From: Tropicimonas isoalkanivorans
GTDB taxonomy: Bacteria; Pseudomonadota; Alphaproteobacteria; Rhodobacterales; Rhodobacteraceae
Direction: 5' to 3'
Assembly (NCBI RefSeq): GCF_900112335.1
Contig: NZ_FOLG01000004.1
Coordinates: 1 to 64,000 of the forward strand
DNA length: 64,000 nt
Part shown: positions 25,261-36,263 of the stretch, piece by piece
How positions within the stretch are numbered: the stretch's first letter is position 1
Layout: each line of letters starts with the position of its first letter
The notes under the pieces: model-generated
Database searches by the model: none
What the model saw: the letters and a program-made list of their open reading frames with translations, nothing else
Told to the model about the DNA's origin: nothing
Made by a program: the position numbers and the translations under genes

Positions 25261-26175
25261 ATGCTTTCGAAGCCGATCCGAGAATTGATTGCCACGCCCC
25301 TGGATCGGGGCATCCGGGCCTACCAGCACGGGTATCCATCGGACGTGACGATCTGGCATTACCATCCGGAATACGAACTGCACGCCATCCGCCGCAGCAG
25401 CGGCCTGTTTTACGTCGGAACCTACTGCGGCTCGTTCAAGCCCGGCAACCTGGTCCTGACCGGCCCGAACCTGCCGCACATGTGGGTCACGGATCGCAGC
25501 GGCTACGACGAGGGCGAAACATTCGGGGACTTCATCCCCGACCGCGATCTCGTGATCCAGTTCAGCGGCGAGTTTGCCGGCAATTGCGTGGAGCATTTCG
25601 GCGACTGCGCGCCCCTGAGCGACCTGATGACACTAAGCACAGCCGGACTGGTGTTCTCGGAGGAAACGTCCCGCCTGGTCCTGCCTCTCATGGAGGAACT
25701 GACCCAGCAAAACGGTCCGCGACGATTGTCGATCTTCTTCGAAATCATCGACCTGCTCGCGCTGGACAAGGATCGGCAGAGCCTGTCGGTCGAATGGCAC
25801 ATTCCCAGATGCCAGAATCCGCGCCGGTTGGATAACATCCTCGGGTTGATCGCCGCCAATCACGACCGCTCTGATTTCACCTGCACCGAAGTGGCGGAAG
25901 CGGAGAACATGGAGTTGTCCACGTTCTCGCGTTTCTTCGAACGCCACATGCACTGCACGTGCATCGAATACATCAATCGGTTGCGCATCTTCAAAGCGTG
26001 CCAGCTCCTCATCGAGACGGACGCCCGGATCACCGGCGTCGCCTACGACGTCGGCTACGGCACGTTGTCGACGTTCAATCGCAATTTCCAGCGTTTCATC
26101 GGCCTGTCGCCTTCCGCCTTTCGCGCCCAGTGGCGCTACGGCGAAACCGTCGGCACCGAAACGCGGGCCTCGTGA
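25261..26175 (+). CDS. AraC-family regulator of polyol module 1
   Basis: A 304-residue regulator with an N-terminal cupin (about 20-110, with TIWHYHPEYELH and LTGPNLPHMW) and a C-terminal AraC DNA-binding domain (about 195-295, with FTCTEVAEAENMELSTFSRFF, RLRIFKACQLLIET and ITGVAYDVGYGTLSTFNRNF). It lies between the dehydrogenase and xylulokinase genes on the same strand, 90 bases after the former and 16 before the latter. It is probably an activator responding to the polyol or ketose. Its close relative is at 58701. Confidence 0.9.
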   Translation: MLSKPIRELIATPLDRGIRAYQHGYPSDVTIWHYHPEYELHAIRRSSGLFYVGTYCGSFKPGNLVLTGPNLPHMWVTDRSGYDEGETFGDFIPDRDLVIQFSGEFAGNCVEHFGDCAPLSDLMTLSTAGLVFSEETSRLVLPLMEELTQQNGPRRLSIFFEIIDLLALDKDRQSLSVEWHIPRCQNPRRLDNILGLIAANHDRSDFTCTEVAEAENMELSTFSRFFERHMHCTCIEYINRLRIFKACQLLIETDARITGVAYDVGYGTLSTFNRNFQRFIGLSPSAFRAQWRYGETVGTETRAS

Positions 26176-26191
26176 CAAGGAAGACCTGACC

Positions 26192-27688
<1,497 letters not shown>

Positions 27689-27699
27689 GGACCGGATCC

Positions 27700-29181
27700 A
27701 TGAGCACACCTCTCCTCTCCATGCGGGGCATCACGAAGAGATTCGGCGGTGTTCATGCCCTGCGCGACGGAAACCTGACGTTGCGGCGCGGCGAGGTCCA
27801 CGCTCTCTGCGGCGGCAACGGAGCGGGTAAATCGACGATCCTCGGAATTCTCATGGGGTTCCACAAACCGGATTCCGGAACGATCGAGATCGATGGCGCG
27901 CCCGTCCACTTCACGACGCCGACCCAGGCGCTCAACGCCGGGATCGCCATCGTGCAACAGGAGCTCAGTGGCGTGCCGCAGCTCAGCGTCGCCGAGAACA
28001 TCTATCTCGGTGCGGAGCCCCGCCACCGCGGGTTCATCGATTTCGAGACGTTGAACCGGAATGCTGCCGAACTCCTGGATCGGCTGGGCTTCGACATCGA
28101 CCCGAAAGCAACGTTAGGAGATCTCGCCGTCGCCACTCAGCAACTCGTCGAGATCGCGAAAGCCCTGTCGCATGGCGATTCCGACGTGCTGATTTTCGAC
28201 GAGCCGACTTCGGCTCTCGGCGAGAAGGACGTGCAGCGCCTGTTCGAAGTCATTCGAGAGCTTGCAGCGGCCGGGAAGGGCATCGTCTATGTGACCCATC
28301 GCCTGCAAGAGGTTTTCACCATCGCCGACGCCTACACGGTGTTCAAGGACGGCGAGACGGTGGACGAAGGTAGAGTGGCCGACATCACCCGCGAGGGCCT
28401 GATCGAAAGCATGATCGGGGGCGCCATCGAGGGTGAATTCGTGAAGGAAAACGTGCCTTCCGAGAAACCCCTGCTCGAAGTCCGAGGCGTGACGCGCGCG
28501 CCGAGGGTCAAGGACATTTCGTTCCGTCTGCACGCCGGCGAGATCCTCGGCATCTACGGTCTGGTCGGATCGGGCCGCAGCGAACTCCTCGATACTGTTT
28601 ACGGATTGGAAACAGCGCAAAGCGGCAGCATCGCCGTAGCGGGCAAACCCCTTGCGCCCGGCAATGTCGACGATGCTATCCGGGCCGGCCTTACCTACGT
28701 CACCGAGGACAGGGCACGCAGCGGCTTGGTACTCGGCGCGTCTGTCGGCGCGAACCTTGCCCTCTCCAAATTGCGGTTCATCAACCGTTTCGGATTCGTG
28801 GACGAACGGGCGGAGCGCGACGGCATAGCCACGGCTATCGAGCAGATGAACATCAAGACCCCGGGACCGGATCAAATCGTGTCGTTCCTGTCCGGGGGCA
28901 ACCAGCAGAAGGTGGTTCTTGGCCGGTGTACCGCAGTGGACCCGCGGGTGATGCTCCTGGATGAACCCACCCGGGGTGTCGACGTCGGAGCCAAGAAGGA
29001 GATCTACCGCTTCATCTCCGATTTCGCGTCGAAGAACGGGGCCGTTCTGATGGTCTCGTCGGATCTCGAGGAAATCCTCGGCATGAGCGACCGCATTCTC
29101 GTCCTGCGGGACGGCAAGGTCGCGTGCGAGTTCCCGCGCGCAGGCGCAACCCAAAAGGACCTGATGATGGCGGCCGTCTGA
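27700..29181 (+). CDS. Sugar ABC transporter ATPase (RbsA/XylG-type, two ABC domains)
   Basis: A 493-residue protein with two fused nucleotide-binding domains. The first (about 1-235) has Walker A GGNGAGKST (38-46; the usual GENGAGKST has Glu), Walker B VLIFDEPTSAL and a degenerate signature. The second (about 250-493) has the degenerate P-loop GLVGSGRSE, the full signature [13 protein letters not shown] and Walker B VMLLDEPTRGVDVGAKKE. This asymmetry is normal for the CUT2 class. It energises the permease and binding protein that follow. Confidence 0.9.
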   Translation: MSTPLLSMRGITKRFGGVHALRDGNLTLRRGEVHALCGGNGAGKSTILGILMGFHKPDSGTIEIDGAPVHFTTPTQALNAGIAIVQQELSGVPQLSVAENIYLGAEPRHRGFIDFETLNRNAAELLDRLGFDIDPKATLGDLAVATQQLVEIAKALSHGDSDVLIFDEPTSALGEKDVQRLFEVIRELAAAGKGIVYVTHRLQEVFTIADAYTVFKDGETVDEGRVADITREGLIESMIGGAIEGEFVKENVPSEKPLLEVRGVTRAPRVKDISFRLHAGEILGIYGLVGSGRSELLDTVYGLETAQSGSIAVAGKPLAPGNVDDAIRAGLTYVTEDRARSGLVLGASVGANLALSKLRFINRFGFVDERAERDGIATAIEQMNIKTPGPDQIVSFLSGGNQQKVVLGRCTAVDPRVMLLDEPTRGVDVGAKKEIYRFISDFASKNGAVLMVSSDLEEILGMSDRILVLRDGKVACEFPRAGATQKDLMMAAV

Positions 29182-29251
29182 GCCGTACAACCGCAATCCG
29201 TTTGTGCAGCCGTTCACGCCGCCAGATGCCCAAAAGAAGAGACAGACTGAG

Positions 29252-30259
29252 ATGGCCACGACCCGGACTCTGAAACAACCCTTCTCCCTCAAGCGATACG
29301 GGATCGTTGTCGCGTTCCTCGGCCTCTGCGCTCTGGTCAGTCTGATCTGTCAAATCAGGGTGATGCAGGGCGTTTGGCCGGTGAACGTTTTCCTTACCGT
29401 CAACAACCTGATGTTGATCCTCCACCAGATCTCGGTGAACGGCATTCTGGCGGTGGGCATGACGTTCGTGGTCATTTCTGCGGGCATCGACCTGTCGGTT
29501 GGGTCCGTGCTGGCCTTCGCGGGCATGATGGCGGCATCGTTCGCGACGCGTTCTACGGGTGTGACGCCCTGGAGCGGCGTCTATTTCGTTGCCATCCCGG
29601 TGTTGGCCGCCTTGGCGACGGGCGCGCTCTGCGGGGCTGCGAACGGTTTCATCGTCAGCCGCTTCCGCATCCAGCCCTTCATCGCGACGCTTGGAATGCT
29701 GCTGGCCGCGCGGGGCATGACCATGGCCGTGACGGGGGGCAACCCGATTTCCGCCCTGAGCCCGGAATTTCGCTGGTTTGGCACCGGGCGCCTGTTCGAC
29801 GTCATCCCGATCCCCGTGGTGATCCTGGCGATTGTGTTCGTGCTGGCATGGGTGCTGCTGAACAAGACCGTCTTCGGCCGCTACGTCTATGCGGTCGGGG
29901 GGAACGAGAAGAGCGCGCGGACGTCCGGCATCAACACGACCTCCGTTCTGATGTGGGTCTACATCGTCGCAGGTTTCCTGTCCGGCGTCGCCGGGATCAT
30001 CCTGACGGCCAAGACCGGCTCCGCGCAGACAGCGGCGGGGACGGCGTATGAGCTGGACGCGATTGCCGCGGTCGTGATCGGCGGCGCCAGCCTGTCGGGC
30101 GGTGTGGGGCGCCTGAGCGGCACCTTCTTTGGGGCGCTCATCATCGGCGTCATGAACAACGGCCTCGATATCCTTGGAGTCGAAAGCTTTTACCAATTGA
30201 TCATCAAGGGCGCGCTGATCGTTCTCGCGGTGATCTTCGATAGTCGCCGGCAGGCATGA
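29252..30259 (+). CDS. Sugar ABC transporter permease (RbsC-type)
   Basis: A 335-residue inner-membrane permease of the CUT2 (RbsC/XylH) class, with about 8-10 hydrophobic segments. It has the typical [20 protein letters not shown] and IASLGMLLAARGM-like (IATLGMLLAARGM) motifs, and a late AVVIGGASLSGGVGRLSGT followed by IGVMNNGLDILG. The ATG at 29252 (MATTRTLKQPF) is chosen over the upstream GTG at 29204. The 70-base gap after the ATPase gene is the largest in the operon. Confidence 0.9.
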   Translation: MATTRTLKQPFSLKRYGIVVAFLGLCALVSLICQIRVMQGVWPVNVFLTVNNLMLILHQISVNGILAVGMTFVVISAGIDLSVGSVLAFAGMMAASFATRSTGVTPWSGVYFVAIPVLAALATGALCGAANGFIVSRFRIQPFIATLGMLLAARGMTMAVTGGNPISALSPEFRWFGTGRLFDVIPIPVVILAIVFVLAWVLLNKTVFGRYVYAVGGNEKSARTSGINTTSVLMWVYIVAGFLSGVAGIILTAKTGSAQTAAGTAYELDAIAAVVIGGASLSGGVGRLSGTFFGALIIGVMNNGLDILGVESFYQLIIKGALIVLAVIFDSRRQA

Positions 30260-30296
30260 CCCCGCCGTCGCATTTCACAGAAACAAGGAGGAACCT

Positions 30297-31298
30297 ATGA
30301 AAACCCTGATAGCGGCCGCTCTGGCCACGACGTCCACGCTCGCGGTAACCGCCGCGACAGCCCAGGAAGATCCGGTACGGATCGCCGTCCTGATGTACGG
30401 CAACAAGGCCGAGTTCGTGCAGCTCATGGAACGCTATGCGTCCGAGCACCCCGCCGTTGAATCCGGCGACGTGATCCTGACGATGTATGACGGCCGCTAC
30501 GATGCCTCCGTTCAGAACGACCAGGGGCAAATGGCCATCAACACGATGCAGGATGCCATCATCATCAACCCAATGGATTTCGAGGCGAACATCGACGTCG
30601 TGACCATGGCGAACGATGCCGGCATCCCTGTCATCGTCACCAATGCGCGCCTGAACACGACGGATATGACCTCCGAAGTCGTTTCCGACGACGTTCAGGG
30701 CGGCTACCTCGAAGCCAAGGACGTTCTGGAAAAGCTCGGTTGCGAGGGCAACGTGGTGATCATCGAAGGGCCGAAAGGCGGTTCGGGTGAGATCCAGCGC
30801 GGTCAAGGCAACGAGCAGGCGATTGCGGAATGTCCCGAGGGCGCCGTCACGGTCCTGGAGCGCAAGACCGCAAACTGGTCGCGTGCCGAAGCGCTAGACC
30901 TGATGCAGAACTGGCTGTCCAAACACCCGGGTGAAATCGACGGCGTGATCGGCCAGAACGACGAGATGGCTCTTGGCGCGATCGAAGCTATCAAGGCCGC
31001 CGGGCTGGATGTGAACGACTTCGCCATTGCCGGCATCGACGGCGTGACCGACGCGCTGCGCGCGGTCAAGGCGGGCGAAATGACGTCCATCCTGCAGGAC
31101 GCCCGCGGGCAGATGCAAGGCAGCATCGATGTGGCCCTCCGCGCGGTCAAAGGAGACGCCTACGAGCCCCAATCTGCGATCTGGGAGCAGTACGCGGACG
31201 ACCTGTCATGGGACGATGGCCAGAATCCGCGCTATGACATCCCCTGGACGATCGTCACGACCGACAACGTCGACGAGCTTCTGAAGGATCGTAAGTGA
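30297..31298 (+). CDS. Sugar-binding periplasmic protein (RbsB-type), last gene of module 1
   Basis: A 333-residue binding protein with a signal peptide of about 22 residues (cut near ATAQED) and the periplasmic-binding-protein 4 fold. Visible are QDAIIINPMDFEANIDVV, AGIPVIVTNAR, DVQGGYLEAKDVL and DGVIGQNDEMALGAIEAIKAAG. AAGGAGG lies 5 bases before the ATG. Unusually, it comes last in the operon, whereas in module 2 it comes first. A strong hairpin terminator follows. Ligand unknown; a pentitol or pentose fits the neighbours. Confidence 0.9.
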   Translation: MKTLIAAALATTSTLAVTAATAQEDPVRIAVLMYGNKAEFVQLMERYASEHPAVESGDVILTMYDGRYDASVQNDQGQMAINTMQDAIIINPMDFEANIDVVTMANDAGIPVIVTNARLNTTDMTSEVVSDDVQGGYLEAKDVLEKLGCEGNVVIIEGPKGGSGEIQRGQGNEQAIAECPEGAVTVLERKTANWSRAEALDLMQNWLSKHPGEIDGVIGQNDEMALGAIEAIKAAGLDVNDFAIAGIDGVTDALRAVKAGEMTSILQDARGQMQGSIDVALRAVKGDAYEPQSAIWEQYADDLSWDDGQNPRYDIPWTIVTTDNVDELLKDRK

Positions 31299-31349
31299 TT
31301 TCCTGACAGGGTGATTGCATCAGTCCTCCCACGGATCACCCGTGCAACC

Positions 31350-31379
31350 GGCCCTGGCGTCTTTGTCGCCAGGGCCATT
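31350..31379 (+). terminator. Rho-independent terminator after module 1
   Basis: GGCCCTGGCG (31350-31359) and CGCCAGGGCC (31367-31376) form a perfect 10-bp stem with a 7-base loop, followed by ATTTCCTT. It lies 51 bases after the binding-protein stop and before argS, and would end the polyol operon transcript. Confidence 0.75.
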
Positions 31380-31455
31380 TCCTTCAAGACAGGGCAGGTC
31401 ATTGACGCCGGTTTTGCCCGTGGTACACCGCCCGGCGACGCCAGCGGAGCCTGAA

Positions 31456-33201
31456 ATGAACATCTATGCCGATATCCGTGCCCTCGTGACGGACGCGCTC
31501 GACGCGCTCGCCGCCGAAGGCGTGTTGCCCGAGGGGCTGGATCTGTCCAACGTCGCCGTGGAGCCGCCGCGCGATCCGCTGCATGGAGACATGGCGACGA
31601 ACGCGGCGATGGTGCTGGCGAAGCCCGCGAAAATGAAACCCCGCGACATTGCTTCCGCGCTGGCGGAAAAGCTCGTGGCAGATGACCGGGTGGAGACGGC
31701 GGACGTGGCGGGGCCGGGCTTTCTCAACCTGCGAATGGCCAAGCCGGTCTGGGCCGGGGTGGTGCGCACGGTTCTGGAGTCCGGGGACGCGTTTGGTCGC
31801 TCCGAGATGGGCAAAGGCCGGCGGATCAACGTAGAATACGTGTCGGCCAATCCCACAGGGCCGCTGCACGTGGGCCACACGCGGGGGGCGGTGTTCGGAG
31901 ACGCGCTGGCCGCACTGCTGGATTTTGCGGGCTACGACGTCACGCGGGAATACTACATCAACGACGGCGGCGCCCAGGTGGACACGCTCGCGCGCTCGGT
32001 CTACTTGCGCTACCTCGAGGCGCATGGGCAGGACGTCGCTTTCCCCGATGGCACCTATCCGGGCGACTACCTCGTAGAGGTTGGCGAGGCTTTGAAGGCG
32101 AAGGTCGGGGCGGCCTATGTCGACCAGCCGGAGGAGGTCTGGCTGGAGGCGGTGCGCGATTTCGCGACCGACGCGATGATGGACCTGATCCGGGAAGACC
32201 TGGCTGTGCTCGGCGTCCAGATGGATCGCTTCTTCTCGGAGAAGTCGCTTTACGGAACAGGACGGATCGAAGCAGCGCTGAAGGCGCTGGACGACAGGGG
32301 CCTGATTTACGAGGGCGTTCTGGAGCCGCCGAAGGGCAAGGTGCCGGAGGATTGGGAGCCGCGAGAGCAAACACTCTTCCGCTCCACCGACCATGGTGAC
32401 GACGTGGATCGGCCGGTGAAAAAGTCCGACGGCTCCTGGACCTATTTCGCGCCCGACATCGCCTACCACTTCGACAAGGTGGAACGCGGCTACGATGCAC
32501 TGATCGACGTCTTCGGCGCGGATCACGGCGGCTACGTCAAGCGGATGAAGGCGGCCGTGTCGGCGCTGTCGGACGGCAAGGTGCCGCTCGACATCAAGCT
32601 GACGCAACTCGTCAAGCTCTACAAGAACGGCGAGCCGTTTAAGATGTCCAAACGCGCGGGCACCTTCGTGACGCTCCGCGACGTGGTGGACCAGGTTGGG
32701 CCGGACGTGACCCGTTTCGTGATGTTGACGCGGAAGAACGACGCGCCGCTCGACTTCGACTTCGACAAGGTGTTGGAGCAGAGCAAGGACAACCCCGTCT
32801 TTTACGTCCAATATGCCCATGCGCGTGTGAAATCGGTCCTTCGGAAGGCCGCGGAAGCCGGAATCGCGGTCGATGATGCGACGCTCGCTGGTGCCGATCT
32901 TTCGGGATTGACCCACCCGGCAGAAGTCGCGCTCGCCGCAAAGGTGGCGGAATGGCCGCGGCTGCTGGAGATCGCGGCGCGCACGCACGAGCCGCATCGC
33001 GTGGCGTTCTACCTCTACGAACTGGCCGGCGAGCTGCACGCATTGTGGAACCGGGGCAACGAAGAGCCGGCCTTGCGCTTCCTTCAGGAGGACGACCCCG
33101 CCACCAGTCAGGCGAAAATCGCCCTCGCACGTGCCGTCTCCGTTGTGATTTCCACAGGTCTTGGTATCCTTGGCGTGACCCCGGTCGAAGAGATGCGCTG
33201 A
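31456..33201 (+). CDS. argS: Arginine--tRNA ligase
   Basis: A 581-residue class I aminoacyl-tRNA synthetase charging tRNA-Arg. The N-terminal Arg-specific domain (about 1-90, with [13 protein letters not shown]) leads to the HIGH motif HVGH at 138-141 ([19 protein letters not shown]). The KMSKS counterpart is KMSKR at 396-400, and a C-terminal DALR anticodon-binding domain follows (about 450-581, with [16 protein letters not shown]). The ATG at 31456 has GGAG 6 bases upstream; longer frames have none. It opens a core block shared by Rhodobacteraceae: argS, SPOR, nagZ, scpA, scpB. Confidence 0.97.
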   Translation: MNIYADIRALVTDALDALAAEGVLPEGLDLSNVAVEPPRDPLHGDMATNAAMVLAKPAKMKPRDIASALAEKLVADDRVETADVAGPGFLNLRMAKPVWAGVVRTVLESGDAFGRSEMGKGRRINVEYVSANPTGPLHVGHTRGAVFGDALAALLDFAGYDVTREYYINDGGAQVDTLARSVYLRYLEAHGQDVAFPDGTYPGDYLVEVGEALKAKVGAAYVDQPEEVWLEAVRDFATDAMMDLIREDLAVLGVQMDRFFSEKSLYGTGRIEAALKALDDRGLIYEGVLEPPKGKVPEDWEPREQTLFRSTDHGDDVDRPVKKSDGSWTYFAPDIAYHFDKVERGYDALIDVFGADHGGYVKRMKAAVSALSDGKVPLDIKLTQLVKLYKNGEPFKMSKRAGTFVTLRDVVDQVGPDVTRFVMLTRKNDAPLDFDFDKVLEQSKDNPVFYVQYAHARVKSVLRKAAEAGIAVDDATLAGADLSGLTHPAEVALAAKVAEWPRLLEIAARTHEPHRVAFYLYELAGELHALWNRGNEEPALRFLQEDDPATSQAKIALARAVSVVISTGLGILGVTPVEEMR

Positions 33202-33299
33202 CGAACGGCGTGCGCGGGGCAATTGGCAGGCAAGACCCGTGCAGCGCATATCCCTGATCCGGCTGTGTGTCTCGTGCGGGAGAAGCAGTGAGGCGGAGC

Positions 33300-34466
33300 A
33301 TGATGAACCCGGCGGTCGGTCAGGGAAGGGAGGCGCTGCAGGCGCCTTATGTGCAGCAATACATTCAGTCAGGTCACGAGGCCGGCGCCTATAACGTGTC
33401 GGCTGCCGGCAGGGCGCGTCTGATCGCGCAGGCGACGGGGGCGTTGGTGTCCTTGGCCGTGATCTCGGCCGGCGCGTGGTGGGGCTACAAGCAGATCATG
33501 CGGGACCTGCACGGCGTGCCCGTGGTGCAGGCGTTGCAGGGGCCGATGCGGGCCGCGCCGGAGGATCCCGGTGGCATGGTGGCGAGCTATTCCGGCTATT
33601 CGGTAAATACCGTCCAGGCCGCGGGCACCGCGGCGACCCCGGAATCCGAGCTGATCCTCGCGCCCGATCCGATGTCGCTGGCCGAAGAGGACCTCCCGAC
33701 GGCGGAACTGAAACCTGTGACCGAAGCCAAGGCGCCCCTCGCGCCAGAGCCCGAAGAACTCGACCTGATGGCACAGGAAGAGGCGGATGATGCGGTGCTG
33801 GTCAGTCCCGAACCGCAGGCGCCGACCCTCGCGAGCCTGACGCAGGACCTGCCTGGAGACGACCCCGTCGCCCGTGCGATGTCTCTCGCAGAAACCGCGG
33901 CACAGGGGGCGACGCCCTTGCAGGCGCCGCTGCCTGAGGCGGACGGCGACGTGGTGGCCGACGAGGTAGCGCCTGAGGCGGACGAGACCGAAGAGGCTGC
34001 GCCCTTCGACATGGCCAGCGCGATCGAAGCCGCCGTGCGGACCGCGGCCGTCTCTGTCCCGCTCGACACAGTGAACGACGGATCGGGTCTCGCTGCCTCG
34101 CCGCGCCCCGCACCCCGCCCGGGCGGGCGCGCCGTCGTGACCCTCGCCGCCGCCGAGGCGGTGGAAGCGGTTCCCATGTCTGCACCGGCGAGCGCCGACC
34201 CGGCGGCCATCGTGGCTGGCACGCGGCTTGTGCAACTTGGCGCCTACGATACCCCTGCGGAGGCGGAAGCGGCCTGGGGCCGTATTGCTACGGGCTTCGG
34301 CGGGCTGATGGAGGACAAGACGCGCGTGATCGTCGAGGCGCAGGCCGGCGGCCGCGATTTCTGGCGTCTCCGTGCCATGGGGTTCGATGATCTGGCAGAG
34401 GCGCGCCGCTTCTGCTCGGAACTGATCTCCGAGAACACCGAGTGCATCCCGGTGGTGGCCCGGTGA
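33300..34466 (+). CDS. SPOR-domain protein with single membrane anchor
   Basis: A 388-residue protein with a short cytoplasmic N-terminus, one membrane segment (about 41-62, LIAQATGALVSLAVISAGAWW), a long acidic, Pro/Ala-rich periplasmic linker (about 85-310), and a C-terminal SPOR domain (about 310-388, VQLGAYDTPAEAEAAWGRI...RDFWRLRAMGFDDLAEARRFC). SPOR domains bind septal peptidoglycan lacking stem peptides, so a division role is likely. Two adjacent ATGs (33300, 33303) could serve as start. Its stop overlaps the nagZ start by 4 bases (GTGA). Confidence 0.88.
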   Translation: MMNPAVGQGREALQAPYVQQYIQSGHEAGAYNVSAAGRARLIAQATGALVSLAVISAGAWWGYKQIMRDLHGVPVVQALQGPMRAAPEDPGGMVASYSGYSVNTVQAAGTAATPESELILAPDPMSLAEEDLPTAELKPVTEAKAPLAPEPEELDLMAQEEADDAVLVSPEPQAPTLASLTQDLPGDDPVARAMSLAETAAQGATPLQAPLPEADGDVVADEVAPEADETEEAAPFDMASAIEAAVRTAAVSVPLDTVNDGSGLAASPRPAPRPGGRAVVTLAAAEAVEAVPMSAPASADPAAIVAGTRLVQLGAYDTPAEAEAAWGRIATGFGGLMEDKTRVIVEAQAGGRDFWRLRAMGFDDLAEARRFCSELISENTECIPVVAR

Positions 34467-35479
34467 GTCCCCGGTCGGCTGCGATCCTCGGTGTCGAGGG
34501 GCTGGCGCTGACTGGCGCCGAGAGAGCCTTTCTGGCCGAGGCGCAGCCGTTCGGATTTATCCTGTTCGCCCGGAATATCGAAACGCCCGACCAAGTGCGC
34601 CGCCTGACCGCGGAGCTACGCGAAGTGGTGGGCTGGAACGCTCCCGTCCTGATCGACCAGGAAGGCGGGCGGGTGCAGCGGATGCGCCCGCCGCACTGGC
34701 GGCTCTGGCTTCCGCCGCTGGATCAGATGGCGCGTGCCGACGATCTGGAGGAGGCAGCGCGAGCGATGTTTTTGCGCCACCGGCTGATGGCAGAAGAACT
34801 GCGCGCGGTTGGGATCGACGTGAACTGCGCCCCTATGGCCGACATTGCACGCGCTGAAACCCATCCCTTCCTGCGCAATCGCTGCTTCGGGGAAGACACC
34901 GCCAGCGTCGTCACCGGCGCACGGGCGGCTGCCGAGGGGCTTCTGGCGGGGGGCGTCTTGCCGGTGCTCAAGCACCTGCCAGGTCACGGCCGCGCCCGTA
35001 ACGACAGCCATCTGGAATTGCCCGTGGTCGATGCCGCGTTGGACGACCTTCGCGCGACGGAATTCGCCCCCTTCGCCGCGCTGGCGGATCTCCCCATGGG
35101 GATGACCGCACATGTTACGTACACGTCCCTCGATGCGAGCTTGCCGGCAACGCAGTCCGGCCGTGTAATCGGACTGATCCGGGACGAGATCGGCTTCGGC
35201 GGGCTCCTGATGAGCGACGATCTGTCGATGCAGGCACTCGATGGCGATATCGGAAGCCGCGCGGCGGCGTCCATCACGGCGGGGTGTGACGTCGTTCTTC
35301 ACTGCAATGGCGAAATGGCGGAGATGGAAGCGGCGGTCGCCGCGGCCGGAACGCTCTCCGGGCCCGCGGAGTCACGGGCCGAGGCGGCGTTGGCGCGGCG
35401 CACCGCGCCCGAGCCATTCGACGTGTGCGCGGCGGAGGCTGAACTCGAGCGGCTCTTGGGGGGCAAGGTCCATGGCTAA
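34463..35479 (+). CDS. nagZ: Beta-N-acetylhexosaminidase (family 3 NagZ)
   Basis: A 338-residue cytoplasmic glycoside hydrolase family 3 enzyme that removes GlcNAc from anhydromuropeptides in cell-wall recycling. The GTG start at 34463 overlaps the preceding stop (GTGA). The NagZ signature KHLPGHGRARNDSH carries the mobile-loop Asp-His pair, and the nucleophile is the second Asp of MSDDLSMQAL. VLIDQEGGRVQRMRPP near the N-terminus is also diagnostic. The end overlaps scpA by 8 bases. Confidence 0.95.
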   Translation: MSPRSAAILGVEGLALTGAERAFLAEAQPFGFILFARNIETPDQVRRLTAELREVVGWNAPVLIDQEGGRVQRMRPPHWRLWLPPLDQMARADDLEEAARAMFLRHRLMAEELRAVGIDVNCAPMADIARAETHPFLRNRCFGEDTASVVTGARAAAEGLLAGGVLPVLKHLPGHGRARNDSHLELPVVDAALDDLRATEFAPFAALADLPMGMTAHVTYTSLDASLPATQSGRVIGLIRDEIGFGGLLMSDDLSMQALDGDIGSRAAASITAGCDVVLHCNGEMAEMEAAVAAAGTLSGPAESRAEAALARRTAPEPFDVCAAEAELERLLGGKVHG

Positions 35480-36263
35480 GGATATGGCGGAAACAGCAAC
35501 CGATGACGCCGTCGCCGAAAGATTGGCAGCAGAGGCGCTGATCGTGGATGTCGACGGCTTCGAGGGGCCGCTCGACCTTTTGCTGATGCTGTCACGCACG
35601 CAAAAGGTGGACTTGCGTAAGATCTCGGTGCTCAAGCTGGCTGAGCAGTATCTTGCCTTTGTGGACCGCGCCAAGACGCTCCGGATCGAGCTGGCGGCAG
35701 ACTACCTCGTCATGGCGGCCTGGCTCGCCTTCCTGAAATCCCGCCTGCTGCTGCCGCCAGATCCGACGGAGGATGGCCCGACCGGCGACGAACTGGCCGC
35801 ACACCTCGCGTTCCAACTCGAACGGCTGCAAGCCATGCGGGATTGCGCCGCCAAGCTGATGGCGCGGGATCAGAAGGGGCGCGATTTCTTCGTGCGGGGG
35901 GAGATCCAGCAGGTCGAGCGCACGCGCAAGGTGACCTTCACCGCCAACGTGATGGACCTGATGCAAGCCTACGCCCGCATCCGCACCAAGGACGAGTTTC
36001 GCCCGTTTGTCATGGACCGCAAGGACCTCTACACGATGGAGGAGGCGCTGGAGCGACTGAAACCGCTGGTGGGCTACGCGGGCGAGTGGACGGACCTGAT
36101 GTCCTACCTGCCTGAAGGATGGGAGCTGGACCCCGTGCGCCGGCGTACTGCCACGGCGGCCACCTTCGCCGCCTCGCTCGAACTGGTGAAGGCGGGCCGG
36201 ATCAGCATTCGCCAGCCCGAAACCTTCGCCCCGATCCAGATCCGCGCCGCCGAGGGCCGCTGA
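35472..36263 (+). CDS. scpA: Segregation and condensation protein A
   Basis: A 263-residue kleisin subunit of the SMC-ScpAB condensin. The N-terminal SMC-neck-binding part (VDVDGFEGPLDLLLMLSRTQ, KVDLRKISVLKLAEQYLAFV) and the ADYLVMAAWLAFLKSRLLLP helix are classic. A C-terminal winged helix ends in FAASLELVKAGRISIRQPETF. The ATG at 35472 overlaps the nagZ stop (ATGGCTAA). It overlaps scpB by one base (TGATG), so the two are coupled to give matched amounts. Confidence 0.95.
   Translation: MAKDMAETATDDAVAERLAAEALIVDVDGFEGPLDLLLMLSRTQKVDLRKISVLKLAEQYLAFVDRAKTLRIELAADYLVMAAWLAFLKSRLLLPPDPTEDGPTGDELAAHLAFQLERLQAMRDCAAKLMARDQKGRDFFVRGEIQQVERTRKVTFTANVMDLMQAYARIRTKDEFRPFVMDRKDLYTMEEALERLKPLVGYAGEWTDLMSYLPEGWELDPVRRRTATAATFAASLELVKAGRISIRQPETFAPIQIRAAEGR

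Noticed and set aside
28114-29292. A 392-codon minus-strand open frame
   Set aside because: Antisense shadow of the sugar ABC ATPase gene in polyol module 1.
31399-33249. A 616-codon open frame on the minus strand
   Set aside because: It is the antisense shadow of argS, a fully supported gene. The translation is Arg/His-rich low-information text caused by high third-position GC.
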